Shown one piece after another: positions 19,548-31,267 of a stretch of DNA of 64,000 nucleotides (position 1 is the first letter of the stretch; every line of letters begins with the position of its first letter). The stretch covers positions 434,001-498,000 of the forward strand of contig JAHLMK010000014.1 of assembly GCA_019915135.1 (NCBI GenBank). The letters are read 5' to 3'. A program made the translations under genes and the position numbers. Under the pieces are notes generated by a model. That model saw only the letters and a program-made list of their open reading frames with translations. It ran no database searches and was not told where the DNA came from. Origin of the DNA: Strobilurus pachycystidiatus. Lineage: Eukaryota; Basidiomycota; Agaricomycetes; Agaricales; Physalacriaceae.

Positions 19548-20970
19548 TCATCCCAATATATTAAAACGAGCACCTTTCATCAAGGATTCGTACGCGTCCC
19601 GCATGGCATCGAGGTTGCGGAGAGACAGATCTTGAAAACTTCCCTGAATCCGCCTCTGCTCGATGACATCTGCATGCAGCTTTTGCACTTCATCCAACAT
19701 CTGAATGGCGGCGTCGTACAGAATTCTATATTCTGCGTCGACGTCAATCCTCGTCAAACCTGCAAGCCGGGGCATGAGGAGCTTGAGATCCAAGAACCCA
19801 TCCCGCTGGCGGTCGGTTCCATCGTCGTGCTGGATCCCAATCTCCCTGTGATGACGGCTTCCCTCAATGACGATGTCAGAACCAAAATTCGCGGTGGTTC
19901 CAGAGTCTTTGATAGTGACGTCTTCAGCGATGGCATCAACGTCAATCGTGTCAATCACATCCTCATCGTTGTCCTGGGTCGCCCGGAGTCGTTTCGCAGA
20001 GCGCACCGACCCGTCCTCTTGGTGGTCGCGCTTCAAATTCAAACGCGACGAAGAGCGAACGCCCTTGTCACCAATCGTCTCGAATGGAAAAGCTTTTAGG
20101 GAAATTGTCCCCATAGCTTCATCTTCTTCATCCTGCAGGGGCTGCATGTCATCGTCGATTACATCTACATCATTTCAGCATTTTATTTTGGCAGAGCTAT
20201 CTCTGAAGACGCACCGTTCGAGGTCGTTGTCTTCACTTTGCGAGGTTTGGGCAATTTGGGTATGACGACAACCACATCAGATGAAGCCTTGGACGTCGCT
20301 TGTGATTTTGGCGAAGGAGAAGATGCTTTGCGAGAAGCTTTTTTGGGTCCTGGTTTCGTTCTAGGTGCCTTCGTCGGCGGAGCGGACTGAGCAGATGCCT
20401 TGTCCTTGTCAGGCGCGCGACAAGCCTTGGATTGAAGGTAACACTCGCGACATTTTTTCGCCTTTTTCACCACAGTTGTGTGCTCGCAGACGCTCTTGTC
20501 AAGACACGTACCACACTGATAGCATGGGATTAGCTCGGCTACAACTGAGGAATAACAATTCTACCGTTTCGTCTCGCGCGGAAGGGGACAGGTCCCAGTT
20601 TGAGATATCTGTGCCGGAAATTTGAAGTTTCGCGTCAAGCTGACGCGACATCTTTCGTCCGTCTTTCCTGACCCCTAAAAAGACCAAATGAATCCAGATT
20701 CTTTCCCCAGCTTCGGTGCGGGCTCGTTCCATGTCATCGGGTGATAACTTCAAAGCCAAATTCCGCAGGTCCTTCAGCCAGTCGCCTTCTAAGAGAGCAT
20801 CCGCCTCGGGCCTTCGACTTAAGTCCAACAACAAAGCGCGAAACTATATGGTCAGTCAGATTTTTTTCGCACGGACTTCGGTGTCTCACATTTTGCCAAT
20901 CCTGGTTAATCGTTAGTGTCGAGTTGGATCTTTGGTAAACACAAACCTCTTTTCCCGCTTGCTCGCTCAT
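19548..20970 (-). CDS. Paired-Cys-cluster family member A, 410 aa
   Basis: Five exons (20,947-20,970; 20,890-20,901; 20,565-20,843; 20,215-20,515; 19,548-20,164) give a frame-perfect 410-residue protein. The N-terminal ~105 residues form the family domain, ending ISGTDISNWDLSPSARDET. Directly after an intron comes the cluster CGTCLDKSVCEH ... CRECYLQSKAC, i.e. two C-x2-C-x5/6-C blocks ~20 residues apart. A Lys/Pro/Ser-rich nuclear-like linker and an acidic, partly helical tail (EVQKLHADVIEQRR) follow. Genes B, C and D share the domain-intron-Cys-cluster plan. The cluster resembles a small zinc or Zn2Cys6-like DNA-binding fold but is not a canonical one. The start lies 64 bp from that of gene B, implying a bidirectional promoter. 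Confidence 0.75.
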
Positions 20971-21034
20971 GGTGGTTGCTCGTTTCTATTGTTTGTCTGT
21001 ATTTATCATCAGAAATCTCTTTGCGTACCCCGCG

Positions 21035-22035
21035 ATGCTCGTCGGCCGCACGGAACTGACCATTTCCGTATTAGCCGACCTGGACGACGATCCTCGGCAA
21101 CTGCTGATAGCATTGTTGGTCGAGGTCGTTTGGGCGGCCTATGGCGCTCGTGGGAGCAGTTGCAAAGCCAAAGCTGAATTTACTCATGATCGCGTACGTC
21201 TCGTTCGAGGAATTCGGAGTGTCTCGTCCGTAATTCAATTTTAGCATATGTTACTTTATTGGTTAGACAGTTTCTATTGTAACTCGTGGACAGTCGTGGC
21301 TGGGCAGGACATTTTCTGGGACGACATCAGACGCTCGGAAGATTATCGGGAAATGGTAAGAATAATCCGCAATTTTTTCGCGACTAACGGTTGGCAGATC
21401 TCATGTATACCCGCATTTGCTGGTGTCATCGAGCCCTTGTACATTTTCAATGTGTTGGACCGCATGAAGGCGCAAGAAGTTGAGGCCATTCGCCTCCAGT
21501 GCCCTGCCCGAATTTGGATCGCATTGATCGGGTTTCGATTTCCCGAATCGCCGTTACACCTTCGACACGCGTGGAGTTGGACTGGACGCATTCGCGAGGG
21601 TCTGGTAGGTAAAATCACACGACCAAGTGCTTTTGTTGACCGTTGTAGTGCTTTCATTGTGCATCTCGGCCCGCAGTACTATGCGAAGATGTGACCCAGA
21701 CAGGTTCTGTGGCATGTAGGCGATGCATCCAGTTGGGGTTGTCATGCAAGCCGTCGCCAACTCGGCCTCTTGTTCGACTTACGCCTGATGTCGTGAGAAC
21801 TTTGACCGCCCGATTGAACTTAGCCGGCGACGATGTTCTAGAGGTCTGCCGCGTTGCAGTGCAAGCTGGCACCACTCGCACTTGGAACAGGCCTGCTTCT
21901 CCCGATCTTGTAATTTTGCCCACTCTGGTTCATTGTCTTAATAATCGTAGCGCTTCCCCTTATTATTTGGAGGGTTGCAAGTCCAATCTTATATTATTAT
22001 TAGAAACTCTGTGTATTCCTCCTTCTAATGTTTAG
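21035..22035 (+). CDS. Paired-Cys-cluster family member B, 288 aa
   Basis: Exons 21,035-21,218; 21,267-21,355; 21,398-21,604; 21,649-22,035 keep frame. The segment NSWTVVAGQDIFWDD aligns with GSWYPVDNNDLLW of gene C, and PARIWIALIGFRFP...AWSWTG with the equivalent region of A and D. The last exon opens with the Cys cluster CFHCASRPAVLC ... CRRCIQLGLSC, then a short helical tail. The intron immediately before the first Cys is conserved in all four paralogs. Its stop overlaps the convergent gene C by 11 bp. No catalytic motif is visible; a nuclear DNA- or protein-binding role is inference only. Confidence 0.75.
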
Positions 22036-22850
22036 TCATGTCGAGGCGACAAGCTAAAATCTTCTGTTTGATATCCTCCAGTTTCTCTCTAAGTTCCCTC
22101 GCCAGGCGTGTTCTGCTGGCATACGCGCAAGGTTTGCTGCTCAATGCGCAAGTCCTGCAACTGAGTTTCGACCCCATTCTCGTAGATTGACATAGATTCT
22201 TCGTATCTTCACAGGCCATACACTATACACGTTCAGAAGAAGAAATTTCATTGCAAGCAAATAGACATACACTTGTTTCGTTGATAATTGGGAAGAGATC
22301 CCAATCGGAAACGTCCGCGCCACCGATGAAAGTGGTTTCTACCAGATCGGGCACGCCCAGGGACTCGCCAATGATGCTAGCCCACAGAACCGGAGAGCAA
22401 AACGATCTCATCGTATCCAGTTCCTCGCGACCACATTTATTCAACAAAGGGCAGAGGTAATCAGTCCACACACAACCGAGACGAGGGCTCATGTTGCCAC
22501 GATATAGGTGAACGACGTTTTGAAACTAAGACAATTCAGTGTGAGACAGTTTATAAATTAGGGACGTACCAAAGTCAGCCTCGTTTCGGAATTCCGCATC
22601 CACAGGAGATCATTATTATCCACCGGATACCATGATCCTGGTATTTTGGTCAGCTTTTCGTAGAGAGTGTCCTAACCATATGAAATAAGTTTGAGTCGTC
22701 TTCATCGGCAAAGTATACCTCTATATCTTTTGACGGTGCATCGTTCCATTGGCAGAGTAACTCGTGTATCTCCTTCAAGTGCGCATCATCTGGCTCGCTT
22801 TGCGTCACGAGTACCCGCGTCCCGGGTGGACCGACGATATTGGCGCTCAT
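22025..22850 (-). CDS. Paired-Cys-cluster family member C, 228 aa
   Basis: Exons 22,719-22,850; 22,570-22,671; 22,271-22,525; 22,025-22,222 (introns 44-48 nt) give 228 residues. The domain ends IGGADVSDWDLFPIINETS, nearly parallel to gene A, followed by CMACEDTKNLC ... CRTCALSSKPC and a basic helical tail (RTRLARELREKLEDIKQKI). It is the shortest member and lacks the long linker of A. Convergent with B and divergent from D (ATGs 113 bp apart), so A/B and C/D each form head-to-head pairs. Confidence 0.78.
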
Positions 22851-22963
22851 CGACGTCGACAGTCAGAACGTCAATCACAGTTGTGCACCCGGGCCTATCA
22901 CCATTCAAAGCCGTGATTCCCGGTACGGTTCCCACGTATAACAGTCTTGCCGGTACCACAACC

Positions 22964-23983
22964 ATGGCCTCTGATTCATTCTCTGGAACAGTCCTTGGCA
23001 CAAGTTTTTTGCGAGTCCAACTTCCAGGCCTTCATGAGACCATTTTTGGGAGTGTTATCAACGAGATTATAGCAGAAGTTGAGAGCTGTTATGCTTTGCG
23101 CAGTGTCAGCTCGGACGACGCCGATAGGTTCCTCCAGAGACGCGTCAGCTCCTTTTTTTTTGCCTTGTCGAAGTCTCACGTTCGCTAGGATGCCTTGATC
23201 TCGGTGTTGACAGAACGCTTTGGCACCACATGGTCCGTCAGATCTGGACAACACATTCTTCGTGGACCCGAAGACATATCAAAGGACGCACTTCACATTC
23301 GCGTAAGTAATACGTATCCATTCAATCAATAATTCTTAAAAACGATCAGATAATGCGCATTTCTTTGTCTCGCATTCCCGCAGTGATACCAGACTCTATC
23401 ATTCGTGATTTAGTTTCACGCCTTGAAGCTGAATCGGACGCCGTGCGTCGCAGGATTCACCAGACGTGCCCTCCATGGTTATGGTCTCGATTCATCGCGT
23501 GCCGCTACCATTATCAGGGAGAAATATCGTTACATCGCTGGTCCTGGGAAGGCAGACGACGTCTTTGGCGGGTGGGCCTGATCATTCCTTCTTCTAAATT
23601 GCGAATTGAAAATCCCTCAGTGTGATCGATGCATCAGCCACCTCCGAACATGCGAAGCTGCTACGATGGAGGATGATGCTCGTTGCAGAACGTGTTTCTT
23701 GGACGCGGCACCCTGTTCGCAACCTTCAGGATTTGAGGGCAGTCGTCCGCTTGATCGCTACGACTCTGGGTTGCAAATGCTAGACACCCTTCAAGACGGC
23801 GCTCAGGGTAACCCACTTGCAGAGATTACGTTTCGAATCCGGACGGTGGCTTGGACATTACAAGAAGTGACGAGGGTCATGATTGACACAAGGCAAGCAA
23901 TGCGCGAAAGCGGAGTTCAACATAGTGATGCCGTCGCTCGTTACCAGGATTCTGTTCGGCACCTTAATTCCAATCTTCCCTGA
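22964..23983 (+). CDS. Paired-Cys-cluster family member D, 278 aa
   Basis: Exons 22,964-23,102; 23,189-23,301; 23,350-23,571; 23,621-23,983 keep frame. The domain core PPWLWSRFIACRYHYQGE...HRWSWEGRRRLW corresponds to PARIWIALIGFRFPESP...AWSWTGRI of B. The Cys cluster CDRCISHLRTC ... CRTCFLDAAPC starts the last exon, as in the paralogs. The first intron (86 nt) is the least certain junction. The tail is helical (WTLQEVTRVMIDTRQAM) and could dimerise. Transcribed toward the dioxygenase gene that starts 71 bp after its stop. Confidence 0.72.
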
Positions 23984-24053
23984 TTCGATTACTAGGGCAG
24001 CAAATCTTGGTACTGCTTGTTACGTATTACAATTTACTCTCTTTACTACCATC

Positions 24054-26245
24054 ATGAGATGGTGTGTCACTCGCCAAGAATTGTGCGAAAACGAGTCTCG
24101 CTTCAAGTCTTATCATTCAGGAATGTACATTTCGAATGGCATTTTATTTGGAATGCTCTTGGGCGGGTACGCGACAGAGTACGTTCCCCCCCCCCCTCAT
24201 TTTTTCTGGTTAAAACCGACTGTGTCTTATTTCTTCCAGTCGCGATGGGTTTTTCTTCAACGGACGGGTCGTGGTGACACATGCGTAGGTCCCTGCCCCA
24301 TTTTTGGTTAACAATCGTCTACAATCGGAGATTCAGGGGCTTCGTGAAAGAGTCAAGTGACCGTGGGGTTGCTGTTTTGCGCGCATTCCAAGAGCGTCAC
24401 CGTGTGAACTTCTACATTTCACGCCAGTATAAGTTCTTTCCGCCATCTCTTCCGGACGATGCCCGGTACTGTTACCTTGGGACATACACGATCGTGCGAG
24501 TCTGGCGTAAGGTCGTCATTTTACGTTTTTGCATCTCATTTATATCGACACAGACGAGGACACGTCCCGTGGAACCATGCACAAGCTAATGGCTGTGTTG
24601 TCGACCACATCAGTACGTGGCCTGAACTCTTCGGTCATTTTATTCTAACCCTAGTCTAATAGAATGCTTGGTGGATCTCAAAAGAAGAACAAGCAATTTA
24701 TAGACGTCATTCCCCCCACGTTCCGTCGGTCGCTTGTTTTCGTTGTCCTGACTGTGGCCAAACTCAAGCGATCATTTTCCTGGAAGGCCCCGTTTGCTTG
24801 AATTCGGAGTGTTCGTCTTTCTTTGTCGCGGCTTCGATCTCATTTCAGTACGATTCTCGTATCTTCATTCACGCTCTGTCGATGCCTCAGTTGCCACCGG
24901 CTAATGAGTTGGAACCGCCTGTTTCGGCGTCAGTAAAGTTGCCTGGATTCCATTGCACGAATTGTGGCCGTTTGAACGCAAGGTGAGTGATTCACGAACG
25001 GGCACGTATATATACTCAAAATTACAGACGTCTTTGGCACAAACATCAATGTTTAACCTGTTTTACCGAAGTTCGGGTAGTCGAGAATTGTTTCACAGAT
25101 GTCCGCGAGAGCCTGAACGGCGCCATTGTCTACAAAATGTCTGAATTTGGTCAGTTCTTTTCAATGTCGTCGTCAACTTTTCTTTGACACCAATAGTCTC
25201 ACGACGATTCGAGACCAACATTGGTAGAAACGTGATTCACTCATTCACATTTAGCAATGTCATGTACGTTGCGAACGTGATGAATGATCCTTACTGATTT
25301 TTTTTTGCAGTGGCGCCGTTCACCTTGTACGACCAACGCAAGAAGTACTTTCCCTAACGGATGGTTATTTAAATGAATACCTTTCCCAAGCCACTGCTGG
25401 TAGTCTCCTGTTCCAACGCACACCCCTTCGATCTCATCGTTGTGCGTGTCACCCCTTACTTTACAGTTTGAAAAACCCATTTTGCAGGCGAAGGAACCAT
25501 GCTCACCAATTATTTTTCCCATAACGGTACGATACAAGACACATTCTTTAAGTCGTACTACATGTATTGTCCGCAGCCGGGGAGGCGTACCAGGTCAGAT
25601 TTTTGTCTGTGTCTTGGTCAAATCCGTAATTTTTTTTTCAGTATGTCAGTGGCACCGATTCCACGTTGTCTTGGACCGAATGTCCAGTACTTCTCTTGAA
25701 CGTGATGGACACGATACAACGAACTTGTGACGTGCTTTTCACTAAACGCAAGCGGTTCAACGAACTGTTGAGGTTCGTTTTGATCAAATGACACTGAAAT
25801 CAACGCTGATCGGTTATGAAGTGTAGGCTATTTATCCCATCAGTCCATGGCGGTGAGATTTCTTGGTCGAATTCGTTGTTTCCCGATTACGATCAACGTA
25901 GTATCACAGCGACGACGAACGAGGCATTGGTCCGATGGTCGCTGGAATGTCCCTAGGTTCGGACGCTCGCATGTATTTTCGAAGCAAGCAAACGGATACG
26001 CACGTCTTGACAGTGAATCTTCGCCATGTATGACATCCAAACCAACAGATACATCGGCACTGACTCGTATCAGGGCGATATCCTTGTCATGGATGGCTTC
26101 GACATTCAACAAAAGCTGAAGTACGCAGACGCGATTGTTACGATTAAGCTAATCCGCAACTTTCAGGCACAAGGTGATTCCAGCTGGGGGAAGAATCGCT
26201 GCTACGGCCAGAGTCATTGAAAAAATCGCGTCTGCTGATCAATGA
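24054..26245 (+). CDS. AlkB-like 2OG-Fe(II) dioxygenase with Cys-rich module, 509 aa
   Basis: Fifteen exons join in frame: 24,054-24,178; 24,240-24,284; 24,337-24,506; 24,554-24,633; 24,663-24,982; 25,028-25,149; 25,197-25,263; 25,311-25,441; 25,488-25,526; 25,577-25,593; 25,642-25,772; 25,822-25,852; 25,902-26,027; 26,074-26,120; 26,167-26,245. The middle holds zinc-ribbon-like motifs (CFRCPDCG...C...C; CTNCGRLNARRLWHKHQCLTC). The C-terminal half follows the Agaricomycete AlkB/TET-JBP-like pattern: LRSHRCEGTMLTNYFSHNAG, then the iron ligands H428-S-D430 in YHSDDERG, GDILVMDGFDIQ, the distal His485 and Arg493/Arg499 six residues apart as in AlkB. All core residues are present, so activity is likely: oxidative removal or oxidation of methyl groups on nucleic acid, probably nuclear. 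The substrate cannot be told from sequence. Convergent with the next gene, 19 bp away. Confidence 0.85.
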
Positions 26246-26264
26246 TATTATGTCGTTTCTGATA

Positions 26265-27129
26265 CTATGTCGTTTCTAAATCCTTTACATCACCAATTTC
26301 TACGTCTATCAGATAGTCTGGAGAGTCAAGCGAATGTTTCACCGCCAATGCTCCATTGCCATCATCCCAGGTAAACCAAGAGAAGACAAAGCCGTTCACC
26401 ACTACGTCGCGGACAAATCTAGGCTTGAATACTTCGCTTTTCAAGTTGAAACTGGAACCTAATGTGGCATGGCGATCGCATTGAACACGAACAATCTCTG
26501 ATTCTGTGCGCGTCTTCATGAATATGGACGCGGAAAACAACCATGTGCCCACATACTGACAACGACCGCGTGAGTATGGAATGTTATGATCCATTATAGC
26601 AAACGTACGTCGTCAGTGGACAGTACACGATGTTCCTGCCAACGACCGGAAAGTCTAAATTTTTTTCCGCAAGGCAGTGAACAGTGTGAAGGTCCGTGAT
26701 GCTGCAAAAGGTCGCGCGTCATGGATGTAATGGTTCTTCCTTCTCGAGGAGTCAAGTTGATGATGACATTTCTGCGCATTGAGCAATGTTTGATGACCAG
26801 AGCGATCGGTTCTCCCCTGGGAGTTACTGCTATAACGACACCATATTCTTCGTGGTCCGGGCAGGACGGGACAGCGATTATATGAAGGCTAAGCACATCT
26901 TGGATGACATGCGTGACATCTAGTCGCGTGGCCTCGACATTGGTGTATGTTGCCGGCAGTTTTAGGCCGCCCTCGTGGAATCGTCCCACCCACCAAGCCG
27001 TTACCTGGCAGTTCCAACGCGGCAGCTATGGTTTACTTTGAGTTCTATTCGCAGCTCGAATTCAAACTTATGTACCCGAGATTGAACTAATGTGCGGTGG
27101 AATCTCCAAACAGGCAGAGGGCTTTGCAT
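26265..27129 (-). CDS. W-x-G-N family protein F, 253 aa
   Basis: Exons 27,076-27,129; 26,609-27,025; 26,265-26,555 give 253 residues. It begins MQSPLPVWRFHRTLVQSR, then CQVTAWWVGRFHEGG, VPSCPDHEEYGVVIAV, PIALVIKHCSMRRNVI and, in the last exon, YVGTWLFSASIFMKTRTE. The neighbour G has the same three exons; both middle exons are exactly 417 nt. The pattern is an alternation of hydrophobic strands with a basic KH signature and suggests a compact beta-rich domain. No known catalytic motif. I recognise it only as a type of protein common in Agaricomycete gene islands. Confidence 0.75.
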
Positions 27130-27397
27130 ACACGTTATTCAGGATTAAATTTGACATCGAAAAATTACGCACGAGCTCTCGTAACAAGTCAGAGGCCCGC
27201 TCTCGGGAGCCGTGCGGATTCTATCGCCTGCAGTGTGGGGGCATAGAGCGTGATCCGTGTTCGGTGAACCAACGACAGGGTAGCGGAACTCCCTGCCCGA
27301 GGGTATCATGGCAGAAGAGAATCAGGAAGCTGGAGTGTAATCATAGGGGTGTTTTATTACAATTTTCCGTTACTATTAAACATAAACATCATCATGT
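27130..27397. other. Gap between the tandem paralogs F and G
   Basis: This short spacer holds the putative promoter of F and the 3' region of G. No distinct element is seen. Confidence 0.4.
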
Positions 27398-28282
27398 TTA
27401 CGCTTGCGCGTGCATTTCTTCGATCAACCCTAAATCTTCGTCTAGAACGTCCAGCACGTTCGCGTATATTCCAAATTTGTGCTTCACTATCACGATGCTG
27501 TACCCATCCTCCGCAGAAAAGACAGAAAAGGCGATGTGTTCCAATGTATATTGATGGGTGTAACGAGCGATGGACCCCAAGTTGCGAAAGAACAGAGTGG
27601 AACATTGCGTCGAGTGATGATCACAGCGCACACGAACGATACGTCCATGTGTACCCGTTTTGAGATATATTTTGACGAGGAAGGACCACCGTTGACAATA
27701 CTACGCAAAACATTAGTCGTAATTTCAAGTCCACAGAGGAAACATACTTTGTCCGTAGACAAAACTCGTCGTTTGAACCAGGCCTGATTATTTGAAGGTC
27801 GCGTCCGGGTTGGTACTGAGGGGATGGTTGTTATGTAGCGCTGAAGGAGGTTTCGTACACGAAGAGCGACAGCGTTCACTTCTCCAGACGTCATATTGAT
27901 GATGCATCTACCCAGGAGTGGACTGTGTTTGACGATCAGTGCAAGTGGATTACCGCAAAAATCCGATGATATAGCGACGCCATATTCAGTCGCTGTTGGG
28001 CATCCTGGTACCGTCACCAGTTCAAAGGCATGCGGGGTATTCATGACACCGGTAATATCTAGACGAGTGTAGAGATGCCTGGTGTATTCCGCAGGCAATT
28101 TGACGGGGGTTTCATTCGATTGACGCACGATCCAGGCAGTCACCTGGCATTCCCATGCGGGAACCTGATGTTCTTGTATGAGCAGTCGTTACATGCAGAA
28201 TAATCGGTACCTTTTTATGTGCAAAAGTCTCATAACATTTCCAAGGAGGGAACGTCCTATGCTGCTTCAGTCGTATCGTCAT
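27398..28282 (-). CDS. W-x-G-N family protein G, 263 aa, tandem paralog of F
   Basis: Exons 28,211-28,282; 27,748-28,164; 27,398-27,700. It parallels F throughout: WKCYETFAHKKVPAWECQVTAW, VPGCPTATEYGVAISS, GNPLALIVKHSPLLGR, RRVLSTDK, then YCQRWSFLVKIYLKTGTHGR and a long acidic tail (DVLDEDLGLIEEMHAQA). Divergence from F is high in sequence but not in exon lengths, so the duplication is old and gene structure is under constraint. Upstream (28,283-28,538) is non-coding apart from an open stretch in the same strand that may be 5' UTR. Confidence 0.78.
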
Positions 28283-28538
28283 TAACAACAAAAAAAAATA
28301 CACACAGATTCATCGAGTGACAAAATATCTTGCCGGTTTCAGGCGGCATCCAGTGGTCATGGTCAGGTGTTGAAACACCATCTGTTTCGCTTTCAACGCA
28401 AGATACGTCCTGATCATCCAAGTTATGGTAGTAAAAAACAGCGGACATGATAGATATATGTGGGTACACGGATGACATTTATACGAACTGAATGCAGTGG
28501 CTATAACATCTCACCGACAACAATCAGGAGCTACAAAT

Positions 28539-29822
28539 TCAATGAGTGATTCCTCGCACTGTGCCGAAAGACCCCTTACCGTCGAGTAAATATAATCCCG
28601 GGGAGGCCTTGACCGTTAACTTCGCACGATTGCTGAAGCTGCGCAGTGCGTCTCTAATTTCACCCGCCCATACCGCCAGGTGCTCCGGAGATAATGGCTC
28701 CCAATTGACGATTTGATGGACGGAGGTTGGACGCACGTATCCATAGAGAATTTTCAAGTCGACTAAGGCCGGAAGATTGTCCGCATCCTGTAGGGCTCCA
28801 TCCAACTTTGACCAAGATATCTCTGGCCAAGAACCCCGATCTGTGACGATTATGACCAAAGACGACAAAGTTGAGTTTTTTGCTTTGATCAAAAACTCTA
28901 GAAGGTCATCTAAGTCATCCACTGAGACGGAAATGTGAAGACTGCGGAGATGTGTCATCGTCGTCAGATTGACAAGACTCCAGTCGCACATCGTGCCTAT
29001 AATCTTTAAGCGAAGATTCGAAAGTAGACGGAAGATCTATGTACCTGCATCCATTTCTAGATAAAGATTGCGCACCGATCGACAATGGGGAATAAAATGA
29101 CCGATATCTTCTCCGAGTCCCCATTGATCGTGATCCAAAAGGATGGTGAAGCAAGTGACAGTGGCGAGCATCTCGAAACAACGGGATAAACCCGAGTTCC
29201 ACAGATCGACGAAAAAGTCACTGTTCGTACGCAAATGAGTGCACTGGACGTCCGTAAGACAATCGTCTTTAAAGATATTGCCTGCGGGATGGAAACGCGT
29301 ATCATCGGCGACGAAGGTATCCCACGATTTTCCAGCGCGAAATAAAAGCTCCACGGTGCAGACCGTAAGATGGCATCCTGTGAGCACAAGTTTGCGAAAA
29401 CGATCCCCGAGATCAACGACGCGGTGTATGGCGGAGTTCTCATATGATAGGCCGTCCAGCGACAGTGTGTCCAAAGCCCGAGTCCCAGATGACAACCAAG
29501 CAGATATGGTGTCGTACTGGTCGTCCTCGAGGTGCAGTTCACAGTGCTGTGACGCAGTAAACTCGAAGTTTTGAATCATGGGGAGGATTTTGGGATTGGC
29601 CAAGAAAAGTTCCTTCCAACCTTCGACATCGTCGCTATGGCTGATGACCATCTTTTTAAACACTCTTGGTAGAACCAAGAAGCGGACGTCGTGGGTGACC
29701 AAAGAGAGCGATAGCATGGTCTCGCGGTCATCCTCCAAAAGAAGTATGATGCCGAGCGTTAATTCCAAAGGAATGGGGAGTTCAGTCGCTCCAGGGGGTA
29801 GGATGAGAGGCATTACCAGCAT
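28539..29822 (-). CDS. F-box-like/LRR protein, 411 aa
   Basis: Exons 29,045-29,822 and 28,539-28,996 (48-nt intron) give 411 residues. The N-terminus PIPLELTLGIILLLEDDRET with LVTHDVRFLVLPRVF is a degenerate F-box of the Agaricomycete type. The rest has leucine-rich periodicity (LRKLVLTGCHL-type segments, LRSLHISVSVDDLDDLLEFL) expected for substrate binding. Such proteins couple targets to SCF ubiquitin ligases through Skp1. No domain is missing compared with similar short fungal members. Confidence 0.8.
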
Positions 29823-29973
29823 TCGAAACTTAGAGTCGCCGTCTTTGTAGCGATCGCGAATCTATTGATCGGCCCAATGAAGACCGAAATGCCGCAATTC
29901 TCCCTCATACATCCACGAAGAGCTCATGCTAGTCCCAAGCTCCGCCCGGTCAATCGCTGAAAAGTGTCAAGAA
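29823..29973. other. Divergent promoter region
   Basis: About 150 bp separate the F-box gene start (minus) from the first ATG proposed for the next plus-strand gene. Confidence 0.4.
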
Positions 29974-30707
29974 ATGCATGCTCGTTTTAACGATCAGACA
30001 CACAAGCTGCCTGTGAGCGTTAATCTAGAAACCTCGATGGTTTCCAGGTTATTTATTGAAGTAATTGTAGCACTATTCTTCTATTGAAGGATTATGTTAC
30101 GGCGCTCGATCCTGGAACTCCACGCCAATCTTCTTGCCAGTGCTACAATCGGTTGTTCCGGAAGATCAAGGTCCAGAATTAGCGGCCGTTAACGCCATTC
30201 GCCACTACGTTCACGGATTCTGGTATAAGGCTGGAGCTTTCGACCGAATCAAAGTGGGTGACGATGTTGTCGTCGTAGCTTTTTGTCGTCATCAAGGTTT
30301 CCACGGAACGTTAAAAGCGGATTTACCCCGTAATCGAATCTTATCATCCACCATGCCTGGCAACGATGGGTGGTACGGCAACCTCGTCGCATTTTTGTTG
30401 GCGCCCGACGGTACTCCTGCCCCGTCGACGAAATCTACACCTCAGATGGACCAAGCCGTGTTTGAGTATGATTTTATTCTCGTTCGGTTATTCCAGAAGC
30501 TCACGAACACTCAGATTTACGGCGTCATATTTTGCTCAGAGTCGCGCAGCCTATGATCCGACGATGGTTATCGTTTTGACAGAAATGTACATTCCAATCC
30601 TCGTCAGACCTTGTTTGCCTGGGGACCAGGCCAGTCTCTCAGAGGCTGTACTGTCAGATCAATTCAGAAGACAAGGGCTTTTGGCTCAAGGTTATCTTAC
30701 CGAGTAA
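29974..30707 (+). CDS. W-x-G-N family protein I
   Basis: The core GFWYKAGAFDRIKVGDDVVV, FCRHQGFHGTL and GWYGNLVAFLLAPDG matches the partial gene at the right edge of the window (GFWFKAGAIQRL..., AWYGNFIIFELQ). A 3' intron of about 37 nt (GTTTGAG...TTCCAG) then leads to the conserved C-terminus MYIPILVRPCLPGDQ and stop at 30,707. The 5' exons are uncertain: an exon starting at the ATG 29,974 (MHARFNDQTHKLPVSVNLET) is similar to the start region of F and G, but its junction with the core was not resolved. Likely a complete gene. Confidence 0.6.
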
Positions 30708-31267
30708 TTTACCCGCAAGGCGACATATCTACCATTCGCGCCGGATTGACAATTTCGATCGTACCAGTATTTTCGCCCAGAAGTAAACATAAGTGCCGCA
30801 TTGGTATCAACGTATCCAGATTGAGTATAGACGCATTACCGACAGCGGACGTCGACGGCTGGTTACGGTTGTAAACGCCAAGCAAGATGCCGGACCGATT
30901 GAACGCGACGAACGTTGACGGAAATCATGCCCTGCGACGATCGCTGATGGACACAGATGGACATTGTTCGTCAGTACTGCGCGTAGGCATCCCCATGTAA
31001 TCGGCTCAAATCATCCGACTTGCTCCCAATAACTTCGTCGCTGTCAGACTTTGTACCTCTATCGCTCAATCTCTCAATTAACAATGCGTGACCCTGTTTG
31101 AATCTTTGAATTGACCTTTATGCTCATGTTCACCGCCACCCATTCATTTGGGTCGGTAAGTTACCGATTAACATTTCTGGAGTCGGTTCTATAGCCCGTT
31201 GCTTCCGATCCCCGAATTTTCGTCGAAGCGATCATTGTCGCTTATTTCTTACCGTCTCACTTTCATC
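30708..31267. other. Intergenic, with motif cluster
   Basis: Non-coding interval before the POLD4-like gene. It contains two CTGATGGACA-like units at 30,944-30,966. Nothing else stands out. Confidence 0.45.
30944..30966. promoter_or_regulatory. CTGATGG cluster 2
   Basis: CTGATGGACACAGATGGACA: two degenerate units 302 bp upstream of the POLD4-like start. Confidence 0.45.

Noticed and set aside
20365..20625. Plus-strand open frames opposite gene A
   Set aside because: They overlap the Cys-cluster exon of gene A, which is supported by three paralogs.
24054..26245. Minus-strand open frames (for example 25,241-25,537) as genes
   Set aside because: The plus-strand exons join into a full dioxygenase with all catalytic residues; the minus frames are shadows.
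30600..30874. Alternative 3' exon of gene I (AWGPGQSLRGC... to 30,874)
   Set aside because: The frame ending at 30,707 aligns with the C-terminus of the right-edge paralog (MYIPILVRP / GYVPMLFET), so it was preferred.
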